Below, in pieces: positions 31,946 to 39,801 of a stretch of 64,000 nt of DNA. The position numbers were made by a program, and so were the translations under genes. The notes under the pieces are model-generated. The model did no database searches. It saw only the letters and a program-made list of their open reading frames with translations, and was not told the origin of the DNA. How positions within the stretch are numbered: the first letter of the stretch is position 1; each line of letters starts with the position of its first letter. The stretch comes from Nocardia cyriacigeorgica. GTDB lineage: Bacteria > Actinomycetota > Actinomycetes > Mycobacteriales > Mycobacteriaceae. Where the stretch lies: assembly GCF_010858045.1 (NCBI RefSeq), contig NZ_JAAGVC010000009.1:1-64000 (forward strand), given 5' to 3'.

Positions 31946-32439
31946 AGCCCGAATTCCCACCGGTTGATGTGGACGCCCTCGAGGTCCGAACTGCGCAGCA
32001 GCATCGCGTCGTCGCCCCCGTACGCGACGAGGCACGACGGCGCGCCCGCGTTTCCGTGGGCGCGGCTGCCATCGGGTAGGTGGAAATGCAGGCGCCCGTA
32101 CAGGAACAGCACCGCCGAGGCGCGGGCCCAGACATGCTCGACGAACCAGCGCGTTTCGGTGCGCGCGAACACGAGCGCGGTGCCCTGCCCGTGGTCGGCA
32201 AGCTTGTCGAGCCAGCGAGCGATATCGGCGTATGGCGGGTTGAGCCACACGCGGCCGTTCCACGGTGCAGCGAGGCCGTCGTCGGGTGGGGCGATGTGCT
32301 CGCGCGCGGTGTCCCATGGCCGGTCGTTTGCCGCACACGGGTCGAGGTCGAACGTTCCGAGCGCGTGAATGATGCCGGGCGGGGTCAACCACACATTCGA
32401 GCCGCTGCGCGCCGACTCATGCGCGCCGAGGGAGGTCAT
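31942..32439 (-). CDS. Phage DNA N6-adenine methyltransferase (Dam family)
   Basis: 165 residues. VWLTPPGIIHALGTFDLDPC at the N terminus and GRVWLNPPYADIARWLDKLA carrying the NPPY catalytic motif are diagnostic of the phage Dam family. ALVFARTETRWFVEHVWARA and LYGRLHFHLPDGS follow. It would methylate adenine in phage DNA, possibly to evade restriction or for regulation. Confidence 0.88.
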   Translation of the reverse strand: MTSLGAHESARSGSNVWLTPPGIIHALGTFDLDPCAANDRPWDTAREHIAPPDDGLAAPWNGRVWLNPPYADIARWLDKLADHGQGTALVFARTETRWFVEHVWARASAVLFLYGRLHFHLPDGSRAHGNAGAPSCLVAYGGDDAMLLRSSDLEGVHINRWEFGL

Positions 32440-32648
32440 TTGGCCACCTCTCGCCGAGACAGTTCGGTGATGGTGCGCTGAGTCCGAGCGACTTCCTCGC
32501 GCTGGAATACGGCGTCAAGGGCGTCGATTGTGAGGTGCAACAGGGCTCGGCCGCGGCGGATCGGGCGGCGCGGGCGGCGCCCTTCTGGGTAGAGCAGTCG
32601 CCAGACGTACTCGCGGGACGCCCACCGGCGAAGACGAGGGCCGGTCAT
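32436..32648 (-). CDS. Hypothetical basic protein
   Basis: 70 residues, Arg-rich (GRRPRRPIRRGRALLHLTID), with a helical C terminus (DAVFQREEVARTQRTITELS). ATG 32648 overlaps the upstream stop. Possibly nucleic-acid binding from composition only. Confidence 0.55.
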   Translation of the reverse strand: MTGPRLRRWASREYVWRLLYPEGRRPRRPIRRGRALLHLTIDALDAVFQREEVARTQRTITELSRREVAK

Positions 32649-33028
32649 TGCCCGGCCCCCTGCTCGGGCTCGGGCGTTCTCCCGCTCGAGGTCGCCGTCT
32701 CTTCCTGGTCGGCGTCGCAGCCGGGGCAAGAATCGGTCAGGTAGTAGTCGTGCGGGCAGAAAGTGCGCGACGCGACCGCGCGGCCGGGCCCAGAGATGAA
32801 GAAATCCGGCCACCGGCACACATCGGCTTTCGTCGGCGCGTCCTTGGCGAGCACCTCGGCCGGTGGCCGCGGGATCGCGAGATGCCGCGCGTAGAGGTCG
32901 CGAATCTGCGAGGCGTCCCAACCGCTGATCGTGATTCCGCACGCACAGGCGGCGCGCACCCGCGGCCGTCCGCCGAGCTGGCCGCGAGGTGCGATCGGGC
33001 CGAGCTGGCACGGGGTAACGTCAATCAC
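32645..33028 (-). CDS. Cys-rich hypothetical protein
   Basis: 127 residues. Several Cys in pairs or with His (AACACG, VCRWPDFF, TFCPHDYY, DSCPGCDAD) suggest zinc binding. It resembles no family I can name. GTG start; ends overlap both neighbours. Part of the early small-gene run. Confidence 0.55.
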   Translation of the reverse strand: MIDVTPCQLGPIAPRGQLGGRPRVRAACACGITISGWDASQIRDLYARHLAIPRPPAEVLAKDAPTKADVCRWPDFFISGPGRAVASRTFCPHDYYLTDSCPGCDADQEETATSSGRTPEPEQGAGQ

Positions 33029-33908
33029 GGTCAGCCACCTCCCGCAGCTCGTAGACGCGGTATTCGGTGTCTGGGTCCTCGGCGGTCACCTCGGCGAGGA
33101 ACACGCGGGCAAGGGCGAAGTTGGGGTGCGTGATCTCGCCGTCGTCGTAGGTGATACGGAACTGTCCCTTGTCCTGCCAGCCGACGACGTAGCCCGCCGG
33201 GGCATGGTCTCGGCACGGCTCGGACTCCACCGGCTGACCGCACACCGAGCACACCAGCCCGCCCGGTGGCGTCTCGTCGGACCACACCTCGCGGTACGGC
33301 AGCTCGGCCTCCAGCTCGGTGGCACGGGTTTGCCAGTGCCGCCGCGACTCCCACATGGACCTGATGGTGCGGCGCGCATTACGGGCATAGAGCGACAGGC
33401 GGGCGCGCTCCATCTCGGCGTCGGCCAGCGCGGCGACATGATCCTCCAGCTCGGCGACGCGGGCGCGCAGCCGGTCCCGCTCGTTCAGAGCGGCACTGAA
33501 CCGCGCCACGGTTTTCGACACCGCCTCGGCTGCTTGGGCATCCGCAGCCTCCAGCTCGGCGACACGGGCGCGGAGGGCGCACGCCTCGGTGACCAGGCCG
33601 TGGCGATGCAATTGACCCTTCTCTGCGCGCTCACGCCACAGGTCCCGCTCGGCCTCCAGCTCGGTGATGCGGGCGCGGGCCTCATTGAGCAGCGCGCGCG
33701 TTTCGTCGGCGTCAGTCTCGGCGGCGTTGCGTAGCCGGACGAGGTCGGCGACGGTGTCGCGCAGGTTGTCGCGCTCGGCAATCAGATCATCGACGGTTGG
33801 CAGCCCCAGCTGGTCGGCAAGGGTCCGCCAGGCGCGGGCCATCATCTCGGCGAGACGAGCCTCGAGCTGCTCGTCGGGCAGCGGGGCGGAGGTCTGGTCA
33901 CTCGTCAT
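33021..33908 (-). CDS. Coiled-coil protein with C-terminal zinc knuckle
   Basis: 295 residues. Residues about 40-200 are a long coiled coil (LIAERDNLRDTVADLVRLRN, ARARITELEAERDLWRERAE, DRLRARVAELEDHVAALADA). Then GLVCSVCGQPVESEPCRDH, a Cys4-like zinc site, and a beta-rich end. Repeated ELEA(E/A) blocks suggest internal duplication. Function unknown; probably a scaffold or DNA-associated protein. Confidence 0.65.
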   Translation of the reverse strand: MTSDQTSAPLPDEQLEARLAEMMARAWRTLADQLGLPTVDDLIAERDNLRDTVADLVRLRNAAETDADETRALLNEARARITELEAERDLWRERAEKGQLHRHGLVTEACALRARVAELEAADAQAAEAVSKTVARFSAALNERDRLRARVAELEDHVAALADAEMERARLSLYARNARRTIRSMWESRRHWQTRATELEAELPYREVWSDETPPGGLVCSVCGQPVESEPCRDHAPAGYVVGWQDKGQFRITYDDGEITHPNFALARVFLAEVTAEDPDTEYRVYELREVADRD

Positions 33909-34152
33909 CGGTCGCCGCCTTCGGGTAGTCCTCGATGCCGCGGACGGATTCCGGCACTGTGGCGAGCTCGGCGACGGCGAACGCTACGTCGGGGTCCGGC
34001 GCTTGGTCGTAGTAGGCCGCGGCGATCTTGTCGCGCTGCCGTTCCGCCTCCGCTTTGGGCAGGACGTCGGTGTAGACGACCTCGACATCGCCGGGCCGTT
34101 CCAGGTTGTGTGCGAGTACAACCCAGCCTCGGAGCACACTGAGCTCAGGCAT
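33898..34152 (-). CDS. Hypothetical protein
   Basis: 84 residues (LRGWVVLAHNLERPGDVEVV, then KAEAERQRDKIAAAYYDQA). A mixed alpha/beta small protein in the early operon. Ends overlap the neighbours. No family recognised. Confidence 0.58.
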   Translation of the reverse strand: MPELSVLRGWVVLAHNLERPGDVEVVYTDVLPKAEAERQRDKIAAAYYDQAPDPDVAFAVAELATVPESVRGIEDYPKAATDDE

Positions 34153-34414
34153 TGGTCGCCCCCTCGACGCGCACGAACGAGCGGCCGGTGAGGCGCTCTG
34201 GCGTCATGGACGTTTCGCGCATTGGCTCGGTGGTCCGGCCGTCGCCGTGGTCCTGGCGGACGACGATGCAGTGCACGGTCGCGCCGTATCGGTCGATTTC
34301 GATGCGGTCGACGCGCAGCGTGCGGATGTTGCTCGCGCGGTTGTCGCGGTAGTGCTCGCCGACGGTGACGGCGTCACCCTTGGCGGTGACGTAGGTTCGC
34401 GGGTTCTCGGGCAT
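34145..34414 (-). CDS. Hypothetical beta-rich protein with start-associated leader
   Basis: 89 residues from ATG 34414, which has AGGAAC 8 nt upstream. A longer version from ATG 34447 overlaps the upstream stop (ATGA) but would translate the leader itself. Sequence: YVTAKGDAVTVGEHYRDNRA, then IRTLRVDRIEIDRYGATVHC. A small SH3-like or OB-like fold is possible. Function unknown. Confidence 0.6.
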   Translation of the reverse strand: MPENPRTYVTAKGDAVTVGEHYRDNRASNIRTLRVDRIEIDRYGATVHCIVVRQDHGDGRTTEPMRETSMTPERLTGRSFVRVEGATNA

Positions 34415-34441
34415 GTGCGGGTTCCTGTTCGTTGTTGGGTA
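34415..34441 (-). promoter_or_regulatory. A/C-rich start-associated leader, copy B
   Basis: On the minus strand TACCCAACAAC is followed by GAACAGGAACCCGCAC and ATG 34414. The 11-mer is identical to copies at 2779 and near 40130. GGAACCCGCAC-ATG is also the ribosome-binding context of the tail chaperone gene at 18871. Confidence 0.6.
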
Positions 34442-34443
34442 GG

Positions 34444-34965
34444 TCATGGTTTGGCGCCGAGGCCGACTGGCTTGCCGGTCATGCGGGCGAGGCACGGGAT
34501 CCGCTGCTCGCGGCCGAGTGCCGACGTGCACGGGTCGCCGGTCGCGGCCTTGCACTTCGGGCATGCGCGGCGGATCGCGTCGTTGGTTTCGTAGGCGGCC
34601 GGGACGGCGCGGCCGGTCGCGTTGATCGGTAGCCCGGCGTATCCGGCGCCGGCGGGCAGCTGCGCCGCTTCGGCGTGCACCTGTGCGGCCTTGTCGCGTT
34701 CGGCGCGCTGGCGCCGGGACTCGCGGGCGTGGTGCAGCAGGTCGCCGATGCCGATCGTGCGGCCCTCGGTCTCGCTCTCGTAGTAGCGGATGACGCCCTC
34801 GAGCAGGTCCGGCGTGCCGAGCTCCCAGCGGTCGATGCTCTCGGCCCAGGCGGCGAGGCGGGCGGCGTCCGGGTCGCCGAGCTTGTCGTCGTAGATGCGT
34901 GCGCGGGACCAGGCGGCCGCGGCGGCACGCATAGCGGCGTCGCTGGCGGCGATTTCAGCTCCCAT
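34444..34965 (-). CDS. Phage protein with C-terminal zinc finger
   Basis: 173 residues. Helical N-terminal part (AMRAAAAAWSRARIYDDKLG, then SIDRWELGTPDLLEGVIRYY) and a C-terminal CPKCKAATGDPC ... IPCLAR zinc site. It directly follows the initiator gene and overlaps it, in the place where phages often keep a helicase loader or primase-related partner. Function inferred only from position. Confidence 0.65.
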   Translation of the reverse strand: MGAEIAASDAAMRAAAAAWSRARIYDDKLGDPDAARLAAWAESIDRWELGTPDLLEGVIRYYESETEGRTIGIGDLLHHARESRRQRAERDKAAQVHAEAAQLPAGAGYAGLPINATGRAVPAAYETNDAIRRACPKCKAATGDPCTSALGREQRIPCLARMTGKPVGLGAKP

Positions 34966-36025
34966 GGGTCAGTCCCTCTCGAATCAGCTGTTCGGCTATC
35001 TGCGTGGCGTCCAGGGCGCGGTCTGTGGGCTTGCTGCGCCCGCGCCGGGCCGACTTCGTGGCGGCCTTGTGGATGAAGCTCGGGATCTGGGATGTGGCGC
35101 TGATGGGCGACTGATGCCATGCGGCGAGGCCGTGGGCGATCTGCTCGGGCGGGACGCCGGAGGCGAGGCACTCGTCGACGCGCTGCGCAATGTCGGTCAG
35201 GACCTTGCCGGGAACGTTGCCGCCGACCTCGCGTTCGTATTCGCGGGCGATGGCGTGCGCCTCGACAGAGTGCGCAGTCGCGTTGAGTCGCGCGGCGACG
35301 TCGTACCGCCCCCGCTGCGATTGGAGCTGGACGAGTTCGCCGCCGGTGTTCCGCCCTCCCGTTTCGCGTTCGCGCGCGCGGTCGTGAGTTGCGTTTGAAA
35401 CGGGGGTATTAGGAGTTGCGTTAGCAACTCCCTGTAGGGAGGGGAGGGACGTAGTCCCGACCCTCCCTACGGTCGGGTCGGGGGTAGAAAACTCACGCGT
35501 GTTGTCACGCGTGACATGCTGCGTGACAACATCACCCGAACCGTCTTCTACCTGCGACGATTCCGAATGCCCGTGCTCGTCGCCGTAGACGCCCCTCTCT
35601 CGTGAGCCTTCCCAATGCTGGGCAGTCTCGTCACTAACGGAAGTGTCACGCGTGACAGACCGTGTGACACGCGGCGAACTCGACTGTGACTCACTGCGTT
35701 TCTTCTCACGTGCTGCGCGCGAACGCCGCTGTCGGTCACGCGCCATTTCACGGCGTCGCTTGACCGCGTCGCTCGTCTCCTGATACTCGCCCCAATCGTG
35801 AAATTGGTACCCGCCGGCGACCCGCTCCCAGAGCCCGGCGTCAACGAGCTCGTCGGCCGCTTCGACGCTGCCGAGCATGCGCAGCATTGGCGGCGAGACG
35901 AACCCGTCGGTGAGGTGCTGGCACGAATACGAGCCAGCGCGAACCCAAGTAGCGATGGCGTCGGCCGACAGGACAGCCGTTTTCGGATGCGACCAGAAAC
36001 CGTCGTCGACCTTGAACCACGTCAC
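34955..36025 (-). CDS. Phage replication initiator with winged-helix N terminus
   Basis: 356 residues from GTG 36025. WFKVDDGFWSHPKTAVLSAD opens a winged-helix domain typical of phage replisome organisers (residues about 1-90); residues 90-230 are a disordered, charged, Ser/Thr/Arg-rich linker; the C-terminal third is helical (NVPGKVLTDIAQRVDECLAS, then HGLAAWHQSP). The DNA for the linker holds palindromes and hairpins that may form the phage origin, as in lambda O. It would bind that origin and recruit host helicase (inference). Confidence 0.75.
   Translation of the reverse strand: MTWFKVDDGFWSHPKTAVLSADAIATWVRAGSYSCQHLTDGFVSPPMLRMLGSVEAADELVDAGLWERVAGGYQFHDWGEYQETSDAVKRRREMARDRQRRSRAAREKKRSESQSSSPRVTRSVTRDTSVSDETAQHWEGSRERGVYGDEHGHSESSQVEDGSGDVVTQHVTRDNTREFSTPDPTVGRVGTTSLPSLQGVANATPNTPVSNATHDRARERETGGRNTGGELVQLQSQRGRYDVAARLNATAHSVEAHAIAREYEREVGGNVPGKVLTDIAQRVDECLASGVPPEQIAHGLAAWHQSPISATSQIPSFIHKAATKSARRGRSKPTDRALDATQIAEQLIREGLTHGS
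35390..35675. other. Candidate phage replication origin inside the initiator gene
   Basis: Dense symmetry: GGAGTTGC-GTTA-GCAACTCC (35412-35431), a 10-bp inverted repeat GTAGGGAGGG/CCCTCCCTAC (35434-35470), two copies of the perfect 12-bp palindrome GTCACGCGTGAC (35504-35515 and 35645-35656), plus partial copies ACTCACGCGTG (35491), CTGCGTGACA (35518) and CGTGTGACACG (35661). This pattern of iterons next to hairpins is typical of origins. The hosting region encodes low-complexity protein, so it is free to carry DNA signals. Confidence 0.5.
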
Positions 36026-36376
36026 CTATGGCACCTCCCCCACGTCGAATAGTGGCCCGTAGTGCTGCGCCTCGATCGCGGCCCGTTCGGCAGCCTCGGC
36101 GCCGCGCCGCGCCTCACGATCGGCGGCACGCTGCTGTGCGGGCGTGACCTTTTCCGAGCACGAGTACCGGCCGTGCGTGCCCGTCCATTCCGCCGGCGTG
36201 CGCTCGGTGAGCGCGATCAGGATCAGTGGACAATCCTCGCCGTCGTCATTGACGCAGCGGCGAGCGTCGTTGCCGCCGCCCTCGCACTCGTTGAAGTTCC
36301 AGATCTCCCACTCGGCCGAGTTGGAGAACGGGCGCCCACCGCGGGCGCCCTTCTCGTATTCCGCGTACGACCTCAC
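36026..36376 (-). CDS. Hypothetical protein
   Basis: 116 residues from GTG 36376, overlapping the RecT stop. Aromatic N-terminal part (SAEWEIWNFNECEGGGNDAR) with several Cys (RRCVNDDGEDCP, YSCSEK) and a charged helical C terminus (QQRAADREARRGAEAAERAA). Possible metal binding. Lies between recombination and initiation genes. Confidence 0.58.
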   Translation of the reverse strand: MRSYAEYEKGARGGRPFSNSAEWEIWNFNECEGGGNDARRCVNDDGEDCPLILIALTERTPAEWTGTHGRYSCSEKVTPAQQRAADREARRGAEAAERAAIEAQHYGPLFDVGEVP

Positions 36377-37434
36377 GGCGTCGTCTCGCCGCCCGTGGCG
36401 TGAGCCTCTGCCTCGGCGACGCCGACAACTGTCGCCTCGGCGACGGTGTCGAGCCGTTCGCCCTCGGGGTTTTCGAGGTACCGGGTCAGCGCGACGGCCT
36501 CGTCGGCGGTGAGCTCGCGGGCCGAGTTGATCTGACGGCCGAACTGCTCCGAGAGGTACTTGCGCTTGCGAACCGCGCTGTTCAATCCCTCTCGCTCGAG
36601 CAGCGACGACAGCCGTTGCAGCTGCTCACGCGTCGCGGGCTCGGGCGCCGGTTCGCTGGCGGCGTCGACGGATGGCTCGTCGACCGGCGCAGTGTCCGGT
36701 TTCTCGCCCTCGGATGCGTCGGCGTCGGCCGGGCCGCCGTCTGCGGCCTGCCACTGCTGCACCCGCGGCGCCTCGGGCTGGTCGGCCGTGGGCTCGCCCC
36801 CGGACTCGGCGAGCAGTTCGTCAGCCGTGATCCGTTCGGACTTCACGCGCACAGGCTCGGGCCCAGCGTCGCGCGCCTCGGCGACCTCGGAGATTCCGAG
36901 CAGCACCTCGGGCGCGGTTCGGCGGCAGCACTCGGCGGTAGCGCGGGCGTAGAGCATGTTCTGCGGCTCTTTGCGGTACATCTCGTTCGTCTTGTCGTAG
37001 CCCGCGGCGCGTACGCGGTCCATATCCCAGACCGACTCTTCGTAGTCGTCCTCGGCGGCGCCAGCACGCCAGCCACGCACGACGCACCGCTCGGCCGAGC
37101 TCTCGATTGTCTTGACCGTGTGGCCTTTGACCGAGAGCGCTGCCTTCATCACGATCGCGTACGTGCTCGGTCGTCCGTGGATGATGAACACGTTCTGCAT
37201 GGACTGGATCGCGTCGAGGTAGAGCCGCGAGCCATAGAGGATCGCGATCGCGCCGTCTTCGGGCTTGCCGCGGAAGTCCTTCGGCGCGAATGCGGTTTGA
37301 CACACCGATTTTGCGATCGTGTACGCGGCATCGAGGGCTTGCACCTGCTGTTGCAGGTCGGACACGATCGCGGCCGTCATTGGCACGGGGGCGTATCCGC
37401 TGCCGGTCGCGAGCTCGAGTTCAGTGCTGGTCAT
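36373..37434 (-). CDS. recT: RecT-family single-strand annealing protein
   Basis: 353 residues from ATG 37434 with GGAGG 10 nt upstream. FAPKDFRGKPEDGAIAILYG, MQNVFIIHGRPSTYAIVMKA and YDKTNEMYRKEPQNMLYARA are RecT core motifs. The C-terminal third is an acidic, Ala/Pro/Glu-rich tail ending in helices, longer than in E. coli RecT. It anneals complementary single strands and works with the neighbouring exonuclease in phage recombination and concatemer formation. Confidence 0.88.
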   Translation of the reverse strand: MTSTELELATGSGYAPVPMTAAIVSDLQQQVQALDAAYTIAKSVCQTAFAPKDFRGKPEDGAIAILYGSRLYLDAIQSMQNVFIIHGRPSTYAIVMKAALSVKGHTVKTIESSAERCVVRGWRAGAAEDDYEESVWDMDRVRAAGYDKTNEMYRKEPQNMLYARATAECCRRTAPEVLLGISEVAEARDAGPEPVRVKSERITADELLAESGGEPTADQPEAPRVQQWQAADGGPADADASEGEKPDTAPVDEPSVDAASEPAPEPATREQLQRLSSLLEREGLNSAVRKRKYLSEQFGRQINSARELTADEAVALTRYLENPEGERLDTVAEATVVGVAEAEAHATGGETTP

Positions 37435-38264
37435 GATGCGTATTCCTCCTGCTTGTAAGCCCATCTGGACGGTTCGATTCGGGTGCTGTGGTCGCCGTCG
37501 CCGCGGCTCGGCCAGTGGCCGGACTCACGGCACGCGGCGTAGATGTCGATCGCGCGCCGATTGCGCTCGGCAGCGCGCTCGAAATAGCGGTCGGAGAGGT
37601 CGACGACGTATGGCTCGTATGGCGGCTCGTCGCAGATGACGGCGAACTCGAACGCCGTCGTGACGCCATGTGCGGCGAACGCCGCTTGATACCAGTCCTG
37701 CTGACAGTCGTAGCCGTACTTTTCGACGCTCGCCCGGAACTCGTCGGGGCCCTCGGCTCGCGACTTCTTCACGTCGAGAATCAGCGCCGTTCGTTTGTCG
37801 ATCCAATGGACCCAGTCGGCGCGGGCCCGCAACATCACGCCGGTGATCGGGTCGCGGTGGTAAACCGACAGCTCGGGCTCACCCGAGGCCAGCCAGCGGC
37901 GAACACGCTCGTGGTTGCGCAGGTTCTCGGCCGCCTGGTGGACGGCGTCGAAATCCTTCGGGCGCAGCGGTATGCCGCCCGCCCCGCGGATCTCGGCTAC
38001 GCGCGCCTTGGCGTCGGTGCTCTGCCACTTGTCGAATCCGGTATTGACCGGCGGTGCACCGACGCCGAGGACGAGCGTGTGCACGGCCGTGCCGAATTCC
38101 ATGTCCGGCGACGGTGCCGGCGGGTGCTCCTGCTCGTATCGCCACCGGTGCGGCGACAGCTTGAGCAGCTGCCGCGCACCGGTTGACGACAGCGAATCGC
38201 GGTCGCCGTGGTAGACGTCCTCGGGCACACCGGCGTACAGACCGGGCTCGGTTGGCGCGCTCAT
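37431..38264 (-). CDS. RecE-like PD-(D/E)XK exonuclease (DUF3799)
   Basis: 277 residues from ATG 38264. YHGDRDSLSSTGARQLLKLS and FGTAVHTLVLG open a RecB/YqaJ-like nuclease; RADWVHWIDKRTALILDVKK carries the catalytic Asp...Asp-x-Lys; YDCQQDWYQAAFAAHG has the conserved Gln-Tyr region. Members of DUF3799 are 5'-3' exonucleases paired with RecT. It overlaps recT by 4 bp, forming an exonuclease-annealase pair. Confidence 0.86.
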   Translation of the reverse strand: MSAPTEPGLYAGVPEDVYHGDRDSLSSTGARQLLKLSPHRWRYEQEHPPAPSPDMEFGTAVHTLVLGVGAPPVNTGFDKWQSTDAKARVAEIRGAGGIPLRPKDFDAVHQAAENLRNHERVRRWLASGEPELSVYHRDPITGVMLRARADWVHWIDKRTALILDVKKSRAEGPDEFRASVEKYGYDCQQDWYQAAFAAHGVTTAFEFAVICDEPPYEPYVVDLSDRYFERAAERNRRAIDIYAACRESGHWPSRGDGDHSTRIEPSRWAYKQEEYAS

Positions 38265-38821
38265 CCGACGCCCGCCGCGGTGAACTTGGTCTGTTTGGGT
38301 GTGAGGCTGACTACTGCGAGGATTGCGTCGGCGACCTCGCGCCGCACGGTCTTCGTGCGCGGCGACGCCACTGCCACAACGGCAGACTTGGTGAGCCCGG
38401 CCGCCTGCCCAATCTGCCCGTATCCGACGTCGAATACCTCGCGCAGTGCGTCGATGTGCGCCTGCACCGGCCGGGCAGATACGCGGTCGCCGCGGGCGAG
38501 CAGTCGGCACTCGGCGCACTGTTGCAGGTTGTTGACGGTGTCGAATTCCTTGCCGCAGTCATCGCACTTGCGCAACGGCCGGTGCGGTTTCCCGGTCGCG
38601 TACTCGACGAGCTGGCGGCGCTCGGTGGGTAGATAGAAACCTGCGAACACGCCGTCGGTGGTGCGCGCGCTGGTCGCCAGCGCCGCGCACTGTGCCCGGA
38701 CCGGGCACTCAAAGCACACCGCGCGTGCGTCGCCGACGGCGTCGATGTTGAGCGGGAACCAGATCTCGGGATCCTGGCCTCGGCACGCGGCGCGGTGCTG
38801 CCATGTCTGAGTCGGCATCAC
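38261..38821 (-). CDS. WhiB-family regulator extended by zinc knuckle and HTH
   Basis: 186 residues. The N-terminal WhiB domain has HRAACRGQDPEIWF, RAVCFECPVRAQC and GVFAGFYLP, giving the four cluster Cys and the turn motif (Phe-Ala in place of the usual Trp-Gly). Residues about 85-105 add CDDCGKEF...QQCAEC, a second Cys4 site, and 120-165 look like a helix-turn-helix (GYGQIGQAAGLTKSAVVAVA). Phage WhiB proteins such as that of TM4 can block septation and superinfection. The extra domains are unusual. Confidence 0.85.
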   Translation of the reverse strand: MMPTQTWQHRAACRGQDPEIWFPLNIDAVGDARAVCFECPVRAQCAALATSARTTDGVFAGFYLPTERRQLVEYATGKPHRPLRKCDDCGKEFDTVNNLQQCAECRLLARGDRVSARPVQAHIDALREVFDVGYGQIGQAAGLTKSAVVAVASPRTKTVRREVADAILAVVSLTPKQTKFTAAGVG

Positions 38822-39210
38822 GACGCCCCCGCCCGGTCATCGAGCCAGCGATCGCGGGCACGGTCCCACTCGTCGCCCCAATCGGGCTCGTCGTACTCGG
38901 AGCCGTCGACCTCGTCGTCGAGGATGTCGGCGTATTCCTCGGCGAGGTCGTCGTCGGGATCACACCCACACGGCGAGCCGTCGATCGTCCAGTGCCAGGC
39001 GCAGGGTCCCGGCTCGCCGGGGTCGTGTCGCTGGTCGGGGTCGCACTCCTCGCACCCGCCGCCGCTGCACCAACCGCACACGTCGACGGTCACGACGCGC
39101 AACGCGCCGTTGAGGTAGTCGGCGATGGACTGCCCGGCGCCCATCACCAGCACGCCGGCGAGCGCGCCGCCGACGATCGCGATCTGAATGACGTGTTCGA
39201 GTTGGCTCAC
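38818..39210 (-). CDS. Small membrane protein with acidic Cys-rich tail
   Basis: 130 residues from GTG 39210, overlapping the upstream stop (GTGA). One membrane segment (VIQIAIVGGALAGVLVMGAG), then VCGWCSGGGCEECDPD with CxxC pairs, SPCGCDPDDDLAEEY, and a very acidic C-terminal part (DEVDGSEYDEPDWGDEWDR). Possible metal-binding domain facing the cytoplasm. Unknown function. Confidence 0.6.
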   Translation of the reverse strand: MSQLEHVIQIAIVGGALAGVLVMGAGQSIADYLNGALRVVTVDVCGWCSGGGCEECDPDQRHDPGEPGPCAWHWTIDGSPCGCDPDDDLAEEYADILDDEVDGSEYDEPDWGDEWDRARDRWLDDRAGAS

Positions 39211-39392
39211 TTGCCCGCCTTCCTGATTCGGGAATGCCGGGCGGCCACCGCGCGCAGGTGGTCGATACGGCGCTGATAGTTGGCGGCGGCGAGTTCGTGG
39301 ACTGCGTTCGCGATTTCGAGCTGCGCGCGCAGACGGTGAATCTCGTCGATGTGGGCGGCGCGCTCGACGTCGCCGATCGAGTACTCGCTCAT
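39207..39392 (-). CDS. Hypothetical helical protein
   Basis: 61 residues, predicted coiled (IDEIHRLRAQLEIANAVHEL, then RRIDHLRAVAARHSRIRK). Start ATG 39392 overlaps the stop of a 58-codon Cys-containing gene upstream. Unknown function. Confidence 0.58.
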   Translation of the reverse strand: MSEYSIGDVERAAHIDEIHRLRAQLEIANAVHELAAANYQRRIDHLRAVAARHSRIRKAGK

Positions 39393-39565
39393 CGGGCACC
39401 CGCCATCTCGCGGGCGCGGTCGATGTCGTAGCCCGCGCGCTCGCGGTCGAGTGCCTTGCCCTTGTCGCAGGTGGCGAGGATGATTGTCGACCCGGCGATG
39501 TGGTATTCACCCCACGGGTCGGGGACGAAACACCGGTGCCCGCAGAATTTGCAGTACGGTCCCAT
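39389..39565 (-). CDS. 58-residue protein with Cys motif
   Basis: MGPYCKFCGHRCFVPDPWGE, then STIILATCDKGKALDRERAG. CxxCxxxC suggests zinc binding. ATG 39565 overlaps the upstream stop (TGATG) and its own stop overlaps the next ATG (ATGA). The tight packing supports it as a gene. Confidence 0.6.
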   Translation of the reverse strand: MGPYCKFCGHRCFVPDPWGEYHIAGSTIILATCDKGKALDRERAGYDIDRAREMAGAR

Positions 39566-39801
39566 CACTGCTCACCGCCCATCCGCAGCGCGTAGTCGAG
39601 CTCGTTGATGGGACGGCCGCCGTCGATTTCGACGTCGACGGCCTGGTCGAGCTCGGGCCGGTCGTCGGGCTCGCAGCGGCACGCCTCGCCGCCGCAGGCC
39701 GCGCACACGATCGGCGGCCAGACCTTGCGAATGACGACCGCGGCGGCGACGCTGAGCACGACGAACAGCTCGGCGGCGAGGAACACGTAGCCGAGGTTCA
39801 T
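39565..39801 (-). CDS. Small membrane protein with Cys-rich motif
   Basis: 78 residues with one N-terminal membrane segment (YVFLAAELFVVLSVAAAVVI) followed by IVCAACGGEACRCEPDD, a CxxC...CxC set, and an acidic tail. Resembles the 130-residue membrane protein downstream in design (membrane helix, Cys motif, acidic tail). Unknown function. Confidence 0.62.
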   Translation of the reverse strand: MNLGYVFLAAELFVVLSVAAAVVIRKVWPPIVCAACGGEACRCEPDDRPELDQAVDVEIDGGRPINELDYALRMGGEQ

